Assembly: GCF_900696085.1 (NCBI RefSeq)
Contig: NZ_CAADFC020000020.1
Coordinates: 1 to 64,000 of the forward strand
DNA from: Bradyrhizobium ivorense
Lineage (GTDB): Bacteria > Pseudomonadota > Alphaproteobacteria > Rhizobiales > Xanthobacteraceae
Length of the DNA: 64,000 nt
Direction: 5' to 3'
Position 1 is the first letter of the stretch, and every line of letters begins with the position of its first letter. Below the pieces are notes generated by a model that saw nothing but the letters and a program-made list of their open reading frames with translations, was not told the DNA's origin and searched no databases. This document shows positions 8,166-17,407 of this stretch, piece after piece. A program made the position numbers and the translations under genes.

Positions 8166-8742
8166 CGTATTTTCCGAAATCTTCCTTGACGGCGGCCCCC
8201 AACTCACTGTCTAATCCGCCCGTCTCACCCGATCGAGGGGCGCTGGCCATCGTCATAGTGTTGCGGTGAGATGCGGTGGACGTTTCGCATGTCAGTGACG
8301 ACAGCATGCGAGGCGGACGGTGAAGTCGTGCAGGCCTGACGCCCTAGTGGCAGGTGTCCTCCGGCAAGACGCGCAAGCGTCTTTGCCGAAGCGGTGACAA
8401 AAAAGCCCAGTCTCGCCGGGGAGAGCACGTATAAGCCGTAACCCATCGCGCAGGGAAAGCCGGGTTGTTTCCGGTTACACCTGTGGTCCTACCCCCGGTG
8501 CTCTTTTGTTGCACCGGGCCCACGGGTGCAATCGGCACCCGGCTTTCCCTGCGCCCTCTTTACGAGAGAGGGCGGAACGAACAGCAAAGCTCGGGCAAAT
8601 CATGTCGCGAGAATGCGAAGCTGCGTCCCCCTCCACGCTGTCATCGCCCGGCTCGACCGGGCGATCCAGTACGCCGCGGCCTCTCGGCTCAAGCACTGCC
8701 GCCTCTGGAATACTGGATCACCCGCCTGCGCGGGTGATGACA
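8166..8742. repeat. Composite structured repeat, copy A (inverted twin at 52802-53374)
   Basis: A roughly 575-bp unit present again in inverted orientation 44 kb away. It includes an 18-bp perfect inverted repeat (8448-8465 with 8537-8554) enclosing a second hairpin (CCCGGTGC 8494-8501 with GCACCGGG 8511-8518). It also includes a short stem around 8360-8390 and, at the right end, a complete family-B palindrome (8639-8742). Stems are preserved between copies although some bases differ. A 73-codon frame on the minus strand (8225-8446) is present in both copies but shifts frame in the middle, so a protein is doubtful. It may be a non-autonomous mobile element or carry a structured RNA. Confidence 0.75.
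8639..8742. repeat. Intergenic palindromic repeat (family B), copy 1, inside the composite repeat
   Basis: Starts TGTCATCGCCCGG with a CCGGGCGATCCAGTA half-site, and ends ATACTGGATCACCCGC...GCGGGTGATGACA, giving an inverted pair around a variable centre. Further copies are at 34505-34609 and 52802-52904. Confidence 0.8.
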
Positions 8743-9055
8743 TCGAGCTAGTTTGTCGTAGCACAACTCAGGCGAAATTTATTCGTATATATCAACCTCT
8801 GATCAATCTCCGCCGGCTCCGTCGGTTCCCATAAGCTTCGATAATACATGGTTGCCCGAGAGCCACGAATGTTGCGTCTGCGCCACAGGATTGGAACATT
8901 TAACCCTAATCACAGCCGGTTCGCGGTCGCGCCGCTTTTTGGCCACACCCCGACATGAAAGGATGTTCACAAAGCTGAATGGCCAGCACTCGCGACGGGA
9001 CGATTCGACCGGTTCCGGCGTTACAGAGCAAAAGAGTGCTGGGAGCAGGGTTGCG
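8743..9055. promoter_or_regulatory. ilvD upstream region
   Basis: A 313-bp gap, AT-richer than its surroundings at 8750-8800. The frame of ilvD stays open back to 8852, but composition and lack of similarity to the family N-terminus indicate leader rather than coding sequence. GGGAGCAGGG just before 9056 is the ribosome site. No attenuator or riboswitch was recognised. Confidence 0.35.
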
Positions 9056-10792
9056 ATGGACGCCAAGGTGGATGCGAAGACGAACATCAAAGGCAGGCTG
9101 CCCAGCCGTCACGTGACGGAAGGGCCGGCGCGCGCCCCGCATCGCTCCTATCTCTACGCCATGGGGCTGACGACAGCCCAGATTCATCAACCCTTTGTCG
9201 GCGTTGCTTCATGCTGGAATGAAGCGGCGCCGTGCAACATCTCGCTGATGCGCCAGGCGCAGGCGGTGAAGAAGGGCGTCGCCTCCGCCGGCGGCACGCC
9301 GCGCGAGTTCTGCACCATCACCGTGACCGACGGCATCGCGATGGGCCACGACGGCATGCGCTCGTCGCTGCCGTCGCGCGAATGCATCGCCGATTCGGTC
9401 GAGCTGACCGTGCGGGGCCATGCCTATGACGCGCTGGTCGGGCTCGCCGGCTGCGACAAGTCGCTGCCGGGCATGATGATGGCGATGGTCCGTCTCAACG
9501 TGCCCTCGATCTTCATCTATGGCGGCTCGATCCTGCCGGGCAATTTCCGCGGCCAGCCGGTCACGGTGCAGGACATGTTCGAGGCGGTCGGCAAGCACTC
9601 GGTCGGCGCCATGTCGGACGAGGACCTCGACGAGATCGAGCGGGTGGCGTGCCCCTCGGCCGGGGCCTGCGGCGCCCAGTTCACCGCCAACACCATGGCG
9701 ACCGTCTCCGAGGCGATCGGCCTCGCGCTCCCGTATTCTGCCGGAGCTCCGGCGCCCTACGAGATCCGTGACTCCTTCTGCGCCGCCGCCGGCGAGAAGG
9801 TGATGGAGCTGATCGAGAAAAACATCAGGCCCCGTGACATCGTCACCCGCGAAGCCCTTGAAAATGCTGCGGCCGTGGTTGCAGCCTCAGGTGGCTCGAC
9901 CAATGCTGCATTGCACTTGCCGGCAATCGCCCATGAGTGCGGCATCAAGTTCAACCTGTTCGACGTTGCCGAAATCTTCAAAAAGACTCCTTACGTCGCG
10001 GATTTGAAGCCGGGCGGCCGTTATGTTGCCAAAGACATGTTCGAGGTTGGCGGCATTCCGCTGTTGATGAAGACGCTGCTCGACAATGGCCACCTGCACG
10101 GGGATTGCTTAACCGTCACGGGCCGAACGATCGCTGAAAACCTCAAAGGCGTGAAGTGGAATCCGCACCAGGATGTGGTGCGGCCCGCCGACAATCCGAT
10201 CACCGTGACCGGTGGCGTTGTCGGTTTGAAGGGTAATCTCGCTCCGGAGGGTGCGATCGTGAAGGTCGCGGGAATGTCTAACCTGAGGTTTACCGGTCCC
10301 GCCCGGTGCTTCGACCGCGAGGAGGACGCCTTCGAGGCCGTGCAGAACCGCACCTACAGGGAAGGCGAAGTCATCGTGATCCGCTACGAGGGGCCGAAGG
10401 GCGGCCCCGGGATGCGGGAGATGCTGGCGACCACCGCGGCGCTGACCGGGCAGGGTATGGGCGGCAAGGTCGCCCTGATCACCGACGGCCGGTTTTCCGG
10501 TGCCACGCGCGGCTTTTGCATTGGACATATTGGACCCGAGGCGGCCATCGGCGGGCCGATCGGGCTGTTGCAGGACGGCGACATCATCGAGATCGATGCG
10601 GTCGCCGGCACTCTTGACGTAAAGTTGAGTGACGCCGAGCTCACAAATCGTAAGACCAAATGGGCCCCTCGCGCGACGAACCATACATCTGGTGCGCTGT
10701 GGAAGTACGCCGAGCAAGTGGGGCCGGCGGTGGATGGCGCTGTTACCCATCCGGGTGGCGCGTACGAGAAACAGTGTTATGCGGACGTTTAG
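9056..10792 (+). CDS. ilvD: Dihydroxy-acid dehydratase
   Basis: Dehydrates 2,3-dihydroxy-isovalerate and -methylvalerate in valine/isoleucine biosynthesis, using an Fe-S cluster. From the ATG at 9056 it is 578 residues, the normal length. Cluster-binding cysteines are visible in GLAGCDKSLPGMMMA and CPSAGACGAQFTANTM. The C-terminal segment includes GRFSGATRGFCIGH. The upstream in-frame ATG at 8852 would add 68 atypical residues and was not used. GC at third codon positions drops visibly from about 9840 to 10300 compared with both flanks. The last 14 bases overlap the next gene. Confidence 0.95.
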   Translation: MDAKVDAKTNIKGRLPSRHVTEGPARAPHRSYLYAMGLTTAQIHQPFVGVASCWNEAAPCNISLMRQAQAVKKGVASAGGTPREFCTITVTDGIAMGHDGMRSSLPSRECIADSVELTVRGHAYDALVGLAGCDKSLPGMMMAMVRLNVPSIFIYGGSILPGNFRGQPVTVQDMFEAVGKHSVGAMSDEDLDEIERVACPSAGACGAQFTANTMATVSEAIGLALPYSAGAPAPYEIRDSFCAAAGEKVMELIEKNIRPRDIVTREALENAAAVVAASGGSTNAALHLPAIAHECGIKFNLFDVAEIFKKTPYVADLKPGGRYVAKDMFEVGGIPLLMKTLLDNGHLHGDCLTVTGRTIAENLKGVKWNPHQDVVRPADNPITVTGGVVGLKGNLAPEGAIVKVAGMSNLRFTGPARCFDREEDAFEAVQNRTYREGEVIVIRYEGPKGGPGMREMLATTAALTGQGMGGKVALITDGRFSGATRGFCIGHIGPEAAIGGPIGLLQDGDIIEIDAVAGTLDVKLSDAELTNRKTKWAPRATNHTSGALWKYAEQVGPAVDGAVTHPGGAYEKQCYADV

Positions 10793-11609
10793 GCGTACGA
10801 TATTTGCGTTTGCGTTAGGGGCCATTCCGGTGGCGGGCCCCGGATTCGGATTCGACGGCGCCCCGGTCAACCCGCAGGACACAACCATCCCGGTGGTTTC
10901 CCCGCAGCCAGGCGCCGCCGCCGCGCTGAAGCGGGCTGCCGCGCCGATCGCGCCGACGGCGCTGCCGAACTCCAATTCCAGCGTGATGTCGCTCGCCGAG
11001 GCCGGCCACCCGGTGGCGCAGTGGAAGCTCGGCAAGATGTACGCCGAAGGCGACGGCGTCGCCCAGGACGACCTCCGCGCTTTCGAATATTTCAGCCGGA
11101 TCGCCAATGCGCATGCCGAGGATTCGCCGTCGGCACCGCAGGCCTCGATCGTCGCCAACGCCTTCGTGGCGCTCGGCCGCTACTATCTGAGCGGGATTCC
11201 CAATTCCAAGGTCAAGGCCGACACCGAGCGCGCGAGGGAGATGTTCTCCTATGCGGCGTCCTATTTCGGCAACGCCGACGCCCAGTACGACCTCGCCCGG
11301 CTGTATCTGAAGACCCCGGACGCCTCGCGCGATGATTTCCGCTACGGCGCGCGCTGGCTCGGGCTTGCCGCCCAGAAGGGTCAGCATCAGGCCCAGGCGT
11401 TGCTCGGCCAGATGCTGTTCAACGGCGACCGTCTGCCGCCGCAGCGGGCGCGCGGCCTGATGTGGCTGACGCTCGCGCGCGACAGCGCGACGCCGGACGA
11501 GAACTGGATCCGCGAAAGCTACAACCGCGCCGTCGCCAAGGCGTCCGAGGACGACAAGACCATGGCGCTGCAGATGCTCGAGCACTGGGTGCAGGGCCGG
11601 CGGGATTAA
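10779..11609 (+). CDS. Exported Sel1-repeat protein, ExoR-like
   Basis: A 276-residue protein starting at ATG 10779, which lies inside the end of ilvD in another frame (14-bp overlap). An N-terminal hydrophobic stretch (RTIFAFALGAIPVAGPG) looks like a signal peptide. Three or more Sel1/TPR-like repeats follow, for example AGHPVAQWKLGKMYAEGDGV, GNADAQYDLARLYLKT and GQHQAQALLGQMLFNGDR. Size, export and repeat layout resemble rhizobial ExoR, the periplasmic inhibitor of the ExoS-ChvI two-component system that controls exopolysaccharide. That assignment is inference, because Sel1 proteins are diverse. Confidence 0.75.
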   Translation: MRTFRRTIFAFALGAIPVAGPGFGFDGAPVNPQDTTIPVVSPQPGAAAALKRAAAPIAPTALPNSNSSVMSLAEAGHPVAQWKLGKMYAEGDGVAQDDLRAFEYFSRIANAHAEDSPSAPQASIVANAFVALGRYYLSGIPNSKVKADTERAREMFSYAASYFGNADAQYDLARLYLKTPDASRDDFRYGARWLGLAAQKGQHQAQALLGQMLFNGDRLPPQRARGLMWLTLARDSATPDENWIRESYNRAVAKASEDDKTMALQMLEHWVQGRRD

Positions 11610-11645
11610 TCGCCCGCGGTCGGCCCCGTGCGCGGCCCGCCCGGC

Positions 11646-12446
11646 TCAGGCGGTCTCGAAATCGAGATCGGCCCAGACCGGGACATGATCGGAGGGCTTT
11701 TCCCAGCCCCGGACATAGCTGTCGATGCCGACGTCGATCAGCCGGTCGCTGGCCTGCGGCGACAGCAGCAGGTGGTCGATTCTGAGGCCCCAGTTCTTCT
11801 GCCAGGCGCCGGCCTGGTAATCCCAGAAGGTGTACTGGCCGGGGTCGTCATTGACCGCCCGCAGCGCGTCGGTGAGGCCGAGGCCGAGCAGCGACTGGAA
11901 GGCCTCCCTCGTGGTGGGGCGGAACAGCGCGTCGTCGGCCCAGGCGGCCGGATTGTAGACGTCGCGGGCCGCCGGGATGACGTTGTAGTCGCCGGCCAGC
12001 ACCAGCGGCTCCTCGGCCTTGAGCCGCTCCTTCGCGTACTCAAGAAGCCGCGACATCCACTTGAGTTTGTACGGATATTTGTCGGTGTTCGCCGGGTTCC
12101 CGTTGGGCAGATAAAGACACGCCACCCGCACCACGCCCTGCTTCAACGTGACGACACCTTCAATGAAGCGGGCATGGGCGTCCTCGTCGTCGCCGGCCAG
12201 CCCCGACTTGGTCTCGTCGAACGGCAGCTTCGACAGCAGCGCGACGCCGTTGAAGGTCTTCTGGCCGTGGGTGACGACATTGTAGCCGAGCGATTCGATC
12301 TCGAGCCGGGGAAACGCCTCATCGACGCACTTAATCTCCTGCAGGCAGACGATGTCGGGCGAGCACTCCTTCAGCCAGCTCATGAGAGGCTCGATCCGCT
12401 GCCGGACCGAATTGACGTTCCATGTTGCTACGCGAACTGGCATCAA
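11646..12446 (-). CDS. xth: Exodeoxyribonuclease III (AP endonuclease)
   Basis: Base-excision repair enzyme of the endonuclease/exonuclease/phosphatase fold, 266 residues. Family motifs are present in order: the N-terminal ATWNVNSVRQR, the metal ligand in CLQEIKC, the LYLPNGNP loop, LAGDYNVIP, and the C-terminal LRIDHLLLS and PSDHVPVWADL with the catalytic histidine. It starts with MMPVRVATWN at 12446. It is convergent with the Sel1 gene and lies 54 bp downstream of the acetyltransferase on the same strand. Confidence 0.95.
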   Translation of the reverse strand: MMPVRVATWNVNSVRQRIEPLMSWLKECSPDIVCLQEIKCVDEAFPRLEIESLGYNVVTHGQKTFNGVALLSKLPFDETKSGLAGDDEDAHARFIEGVVTLKQGVVRVACLYLPNGNPANTDKYPYKLKWMSRLLEYAKERLKAEEPLVLAGDYNVIPAARDVYNPAAWADDALFRPTTREAFQSLLGLGLTDALRAVNDDPGQYTFWDYQAGAWQKNWGLRIDHLLLSPQASDRLIDVGIDSYVRGWEKPSDHVPVWADLDFETA

Positions 12447-12500
12447 AGTTCCTCTATTCCAATGGGTTTTCGCGTTAGCGGCCCCGCCATCCGCAGCCCG

Positions 12501-12926
12501 TCAGACCAAGCGTTTCCGCATCTCGATGTGCGAGATGCCGGCCTCCACGAATTCCTCGCCGACAGGCTCGAACCCGGCGCGTGCGTAAAACGGCGCCGCG
12601 TGCGTCTGCGCGTTGAGGATCAATCGGGGATAGCCGAGTTCGGCCGCCTTGACCATCAGCGCGTCCAGGACACGCGCGCCGACGCCGGTACCGCGTGCCG
12701 GCTTGAGGACCGCCATGCGGCCGATATGGCCGTCGGCTAGCAGCCGGCCGGTCGCCACCGGCGTACCGTCCTCGGCAAAGCCCAGCGCATGCCAGCTCGT
12801 CGCGTCCTTGTCGTCCCACTCCAATTCCACCGGCACGCCCTGTTCCTCGACAAAGACGCTGTAACGGATGGATTTGGCGCGCTCCTGGGCTTCTTCCCAG
12901 CGGCAGACGAGGACGGAGGCGGACAT
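12501..12926 (-). CDS. GNAT family N-acetyltransferase
   Basis: A 141-residue single GNAT domain, with the start taken at ATG 12926 (MSASVLVCRWEEA). It contains the YSVFVEEQGVPVELEWD segment typical of the YjcF/ElaA-like GNAT subgroup. The acetyl-CoA-binding loop appears in the variant form KPARGTGVGARVL, followed by NAQTHAAPFYARAGF, whose tyrosine often serves as general acid. The substrate cannot be told from sequence. An upstream in-frame ATG at 13013 would add 29 residues of poor family fit. Confidence 0.85.
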   Translation of the reverse strand: MSASVLVCRWEEAQERAKSIRYSVFVEEQGVPVELEWDDKDATSWHALGFAEDGTPVATGRLLADGHIGRMAVLKPARGTGVGARVLDALMVKAAELGYPRLILNAQTHAAPFYARAGFEPVGEEFVEAGISHIEMRKRLV

Positions 12927-13145
12927 GAACGGCGATCGGAACGGCTCGATGTTGATGGGCCACGCCCATTCTTGCGAACTTCCGGCAATGCACAAGCGAA
13001 GACGGCCGCACAATTTATCTTAGGTGGCATACCATGTGCGGCCTGCCTGTGCTAACCCTGAAGGGAAACAAGGCGCAACAATTGCCGAGGGGGAGCTACG
13101 AACCGTCCTGGTTTTGACGATGGGGGCGGCGCGCGTGCAAAACTT

Positions 13146-14279
13146 ATGAAGAGACGCAATTTCCTTTTGATTGTTGCCGTGCTCGGCATTGCGGCCGGGG
13201 CGGCTTACACGACCCGATCCTCATGGATGAATGGCGGCGCCGCCACGGCGCAGGGCGGCCCACGTGCCCGCGTCGTCTCGGTCGATCTCGCCAAGGCCGA
13301 ACGCAGATCGGTGCCGGTCGATGTCGATGCGATCGGCTCGGTGACGCCGATCTCCAGCGTCGCGCTGAAGTCGCGGCTGGAGACCACCATCGTCTCGGTG
13401 CATTTCGAGGACGGCGCCAAGGTCAGTGAAGGCGATCTGCTGTTCACGCTCGATGCGCGGCAGATCGACGCCCAGATCGAGCAGGCCGAGGGTGTGCTGG
13501 CGAGGGACCGCGCGCAGCTCGAAGGCGCGCAGCGCGACCTGCGCCGCTACACCGAGCTGGTCGGCAAGGGCGCAACCACCCAGGTCAATCTCGATAACGC
13601 CAAGACCCAGTCCGACATCCTGATCGCCACCATCAAGGCCGACCAGTCGTCGCTCGACAATCTCCGGGTCCAGAAGAGCTATACGGTCATTCGTGCGCCG
13701 TTCGCGGGCCGGATCAGCGCAGCCAACGTCAAGGTCGGCAATTTCGTGCGCCCTGCCGACACCCAGCCGCTTGCAACCATCAACCAGATGGCGCCGGTCT
13801 ATGTCACCTTTGCCGTCCCGCAGAAGGCGCTGGTCGACCTGCGCGACGCGATGGGGAAGGGCGACCCGCAGGTGCTCGCGACCATTCCAGGCCGCCAGCG
13901 CTCCGAGAGCGGCAAGGTCGCGATGGTCGAAAACACCGTCGATGCCACCACCGGCATGGTCACCGTGCGCGGCATCATGAACAATGAGAGCGAGACGCTG
14001 TGGCCCGGCACCATCGTGCAGACCAAGCTGATCATCCGCAACGAGGACGCGGTCGTGGTGCCCACGGTCGCGGTGCAGCGCAGCCAGAACGGCAATTTCG
14101 TCTTCGTGGTCAGAGACGGCGTGGCAAAAGTTCAGCCGGTCAAGGTCGACCGCACCTTCCAGGGCACCTCGGTGATCGCCGACGGGCTTGCGGGCGATGA
14201 AAGCATCGTCGTCGACGGCCAGCTGCTGCTGTCAGACGGATCGCGGGTCGAGCCGCGGGCGCGCAAGGCTGGAGCCTAG
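13146..14279 (+). CDS. RND efflux periplasmic adaptor (membrane fusion) subunit
   Basis: A 377-residue membrane-fusion protein of the MdtA/AcrA class, anchored by an N-terminal hydrophobic segment (NFLLIVAVLGIAAGAAY). The lipoyl halves flank a coiled-coil hairpin at about 100-170 (QIDAQIEQAEGVLARDRAQLEGA). The second lipoyl half reads SYTVIRAPFAGRISAANVKVGNFV. It links an inner-membrane RND pump to an outer-membrane channel. It is followed after 3 bp by the pump gene; no outer-membrane channel gene is adjacent. No dedicated regulator is next to it. Confidence 0.93.
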   Translation: MKRRNFLLIVAVLGIAAGAAYTTRSSWMNGGAATAQGGPRARVVSVDLAKAERRSVPVDVDAIGSVTPISSVALKSRLETTIVSVHFEDGAKVSEGDLLFTLDARQIDAQIEQAEGVLARDRAQLEGAQRDLRRYTELVGKGATTQVNLDNAKTQSDILIATIKADQSSLDNLRVQKSYTVIRAPFAGRISAANVKVGNFVRPADTQPLATINQMAPVYVTFAVPQKALVDLRDAMGKGDPQVLATIPGRQRSESGKVAMVENTVDATTGMVTVRGIMNNESETLWPGTIVQTKLIIRNEDAVVVPTVAVQRSQNGNFVFVVRDGVAKVQPVKVDRTFQGTSVIADGLAGDESIVVDGQLLLSDGSRVEPRARKAGA

Positions 14280-14282
14280 CCG

Positions 14283-17200
14283 ATGACGCTGTCCGAGCTC
14301 TGCATCCGCCGCCCGGTGATGACCACGCTGATCACGGCGTCGATCATCGCGTTTGGCGTGTTCGGCTTCCGCCTGCTGCCGGTCTCGGCGCTGCCCAAGG
14401 TCGACTTCCCGACCATCGCGGTGACCGCGACGCTGCCCGGCGCCAGTGCCGACACCATGGCCGCCTCGGTCGCCGGCATCATCGAGCGCCAGCTCTCGAC
14501 CATCGCCGGCATCTCCTCGATGTCGTCGAACTCGTCGCAGGGCACCAGTGTCATCACCATTCAGTTCGACCTCAACCGCAACATCGATGCTGCCGCGCTC
14601 GACGTGCAGACCGCGCTGACCATCGCGCAGCGCCGGCTGCCGATCGAAATGACGATTCCGCCGAGCTTCCGCAAGGTGAACCCGGCGGACTTCCCGGTGC
14701 TGTTCGTCTCGCTCGGCTCGGCGACGCTGCCGCTGTCGTCGGTCAACGAGTATGGCGACATCACGATTGGGCAGGCGTTGTCGCAGCTGCCCGGCGTCGC
14801 CCAGGTGCTGATCTACGGCGCGCAGAAATTCGCGATCCGGGTCCAGGCCGATCCGGAAGCCGCCGCCGCCCGCGGCGTCTCGATGGAGGACATCCGCGCC
14901 GCGGTGTCGCGCGCCAATTCCTCGACCCCGGTCGGCACGCTGAACGGTCCGAAGCAGGACGTCGCCCTGCAGGCCTCCGGTCAGATGGACAAGGCGGCCG
15001 ACTACCGCCAGATCTACGTCGCCTGGCGCAACGGCTCGCCGGTGCGGCTGGACGAGATCGCAAAGGTCTATGATGCCGTCGAGAACGACAAGATCGCGAC
15101 CTGGATGAATGACGAGCGGGCGATCGTGCTCGCGATCCAGAAGCAGCCCGACGCCAATACTGTGGCGGTGGTCGACGCCGTGCTGGCCAAGCTGCCGGCG
15201 CTGCGCGCGGCGATCCCGCCGTCGGTCACCATGCAGGTGATGATGGACCGCTCGGTCTCGATCCGGCAGGCGGTCAGCGACGTCGAGGAAACCCTGCTGA
15301 TCGCGATCGGGCTCGTGATCCTGGTGATCTTCCTGTTCCTGCGCTCGGCCTCGGCGACCTTCATTCCGGCGCTGGCGGTGCCGATCTCGCTGCTCGGCAC
15401 CTGTGCGGCGATGTATGCGCTCGACTACTCCATCAACAACATGACGCTGCTGGCGCTGACGCTCTCGGTCGGCTTCGTGGTCGACGACGCCATCGTCATG
15501 CTGGAAAACATCATGCGCCACATCGAGCACGGCATGAAGCCGTTCGAGGCGGCGCTGAAGGGCGCGCGCGAGATCGGTTTCACCATCATCTCGATCACCT
15601 TCTCGCTGATCGCCGTGTTCATCCCGGTGCTCTTGATGGGCGGCATCGTCGGCCGTGTGTTCCGCGAATTCGCGGTGACGATCTCGGTCGCGATCATCGT
15701 CTCCGGCTTCGTCTCGCTGACGCTGACCCCGATGCTGTGTGCGCGCGTGCTGCGGACGCATGACGCGACCAAGCGGCCGAACATCGTGCTGCGGGCGTTC
15801 GAGGCGGTGTTCGAGTCGTGGCTGAAAGCCTATGAATGGGCGCTGGACTGGGTGCTCGCCAAGAAGGCCCTGATGCTGGTGGTGACGCTGGCGACGCTCG
15901 GCGGCACCATCTACCTCTACATGATAGTGCCGAAAGGCTTCTTCCCGCAGGAGGACACCGGCTTCCTGATCGGCGTGACGGAAGCGGCGACCGACACCTC
16001 GTTCGAGGCGATGAAGGTCCGCCAGCAGGCGCTGGTCGAAGTGCTCCGCACCGATCCGGCGGTCGACTACGTCAATTCCACCGTCGGCTCCGGCGGTCCC
16101 AATCCGACCACCAACTACGGCCGCCTGTTCATCGCGCTGAAGGACCAGAAGACGCGCGACAACGCCGCGGTCGTGATCGGCCGCCTGAGGCAGAAGGCCC
16201 GCCAGATCCCGGGCATGCAGGCGTTCTTCCAGAGCGTCCAGAACCTCAATATCGGCGGCCGGGTCTCGAAGAGCCAGTATCAGTATGTGATGCAGAGCGG
16301 CGACACCGAGGCGCTGTACCGCCTGGCGCCGGAGATGCGGGACAAGATCGAGAAGATCCCGGGCCTGCTCGACGTCACCACCGACCTCTACATCAAGAAC
16401 CCGCAGATGACGGTCGACATCGACCGCGAGAAGGCGGCGGTCTACGGCATCACCGTCGACCAGGTGCGCAACCAGCTCTACAACTCTTATGGCGCGCGCC
16501 AGGTCGGCACCATCTACATGCCCTCCAACGACTACCAAATCATTTTGGAGGTGCAGCCGCAGTTCCGGGTCGATCCGTCCGACCTGTCCAAGCTCTATAT
16601 GAAAACCGGCACCGGCCAGACCATTCCGCTGGATGCGGTGGCGAAGCTCGTTCCGACTGTCGGGCCACTCCAGATCAACCATCAGGGCCAGCAGCCGGCG
16701 GTGACGATTTCGTTCAACCTCGCGCCGGGCACGTCGCTCGGCTACGCGGTCGACAAGATCACCGAGCTCGAGCAAAGCGCCAATCTGCCGCCGACCATCG
16801 TGACCGGCTTCTCCGGCACCGCGCAGGTGTTCCAGGATTCGCTGCGCGGGCAGGGCGTGCTGATCCTCGCCGCGGTGTTCGCCGCCTTCGTGATCCTCGG
16901 CATTCTCTACGAGAGCTTCATCCATCCGATCACCATCATCTCCGGCCTGCCGTCGGCCGGCATCGGCGCGATCCTGACCTTGATGCTGTTCAACATGGAG
17001 CTGTCGGTGATTGCGATGATCGGCATCGTGATGCTGGTCGGCATCGTCAAGAAGAACGCGATCATGATGGTCGACTTCGCGCTGGAGCGGCGCCGCGTCG
17101 GGCTGAGCGCCGAGCACGCGATCCGCGAGGCGGCGCTGCTGCGCTTCCGACCGATCATGATGACGACGTTCGCGGCGATCTTCGGCACGCTGCCGATCGC

Positions 17201-17405
17201 GCTCGGCGCCGGCGCCGGCGCCGAGCTGCGCCAGCCGCTCGGTGTTGCCGTGGTCGGCGGCCTCTGCGTGTCGCAGCTGCTGACGCTGTTCATCACGCCG
17301 GTAATCTACATCTATCTCGACCGCATCGACCGCAGGCTGCGGCGCAAGCTCGATCCGCAGCTTGAGGCCGAGGTCGAGCGGCCGCAGGTGGTCGCGGCGG
17401 AGTGA
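14283..17405 (+). CDS. RND multidrug efflux transporter (inner-membrane pump)
   Basis: A 1040-residue hydrophobe/amphiphile-efflux RND pump, full length, with 12 expected membrane segments and two large periplasmic loops. Proton-relay residues are visible: the adjacent aspartates in SVGFVVDDAIVMLENIMRH (TM4) and the lysine in GIVKKNAIMMVDFALE (TM10). The start MTLSELCIRRPVM is typical of the MdtB/MdtC-type subgroup. The substrate is unknown. A long open frame on the opposite strand (14232-17468) is an artefact of GC-rich codon use. Confidence 0.95.
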   Translation: MTLSELCIRRPVMTTLITASIIAFGVFGFRLLPVSALPKVDFPTIAVTATLPGASADTMAASVAGIIERQLSTIAGISSMSSNSSQGTSVITIQFDLNRNIDAAALDVQTALTIAQRRLPIEMTIPPSFRKVNPADFPVLFVSLGSATLPLSSVNEYGDITIGQALSQLPGVAQVLIYGAQKFAIRVQADPEAAAARGVSMEDIRAAVSRANSSTPVGTLNGPKQDVALQASGQMDKAADYRQIYVAWRNGSPVRLDEIAKVYDAVENDKIATWMNDERAIVLAIQKQPDANTVAVVDAVLAKLPALRAAIPPSVTMQVMMDRSVSIRQAVSDVEETLLIAIGLVILVIFLFLRSASATFIPALAVPISLLGTCAAMYALDYSINNMTLLALTLSVGFVVDDAIVMLENIMRHIEHGMKPFEAALKGAREIGFTIISITFSLIAVFIPVLLMGGIVGRVFREFAVTISVAIIVSGFVSLTLTPMLCARVLRTHDATKRPNIVLRAFEAVFESWLKAYEWALDWVLAKKALMLVVTLATLGGTIYLYMIVPKGFFPQEDTGFLIGVTEAATDTSFEAMKVRQQALVEVLRTDPAVDYVNSTVGSGGPNPTTNYGRLFIALKDQKTRDNAAVVIGRLRQKARQIPGMQAFFQSVQNLNIGGRVSKSQYQYVMQSGDTEALYRLAPEMRDKIEKIPGLLDVTTDLYIKNPQMTVDIDREKAAVYGITVDQVRNQLYNSYGARQVGTIYMPSNDYQIILEVQPQFRVDPSDLSKLYMKTGTGQTIPLDAVAKLVPTVGPLQINHQGQQPAVTISFNLAPGTSLGYAVDKITELEQSANLPPTIVTGFSGTAQVFQDSLRGQGVLILAAVFAAFVILGILYESFIHPITIISGLPSAGIGAILTLMLFNMELSVIAMIGIVMLVGIVKKNAIMMVDFALERRRVGLSAEHAIREAALLRFRPIMMTTFAAIFGTLPIALGAGAGAELRQPLGVAVVGGLCVSQLLTLFITPVIYIYLDRIDRRLRRKLDPQLEAEVERPQVVAAE

Positions 17406-17407
17406 CG

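Noticed and set aside
8225..8446. A 73-codon minus-strand frame (MGYGLYVLSPARLGFF...) repeated at 53096-53314 as 72 codons.
   Set aside because: Start and end match in both copies, but the middle is read in different frames because of indels, and it overlies base-paired stems. Conservation is better explained by DNA or RNA structure.
8852..9055. N-terminal extension of IlvD by 68 residues.
   Set aside because: The extension has no resemblance to known IlvD N-termini, and a good ribosome site precedes ATG 9056.
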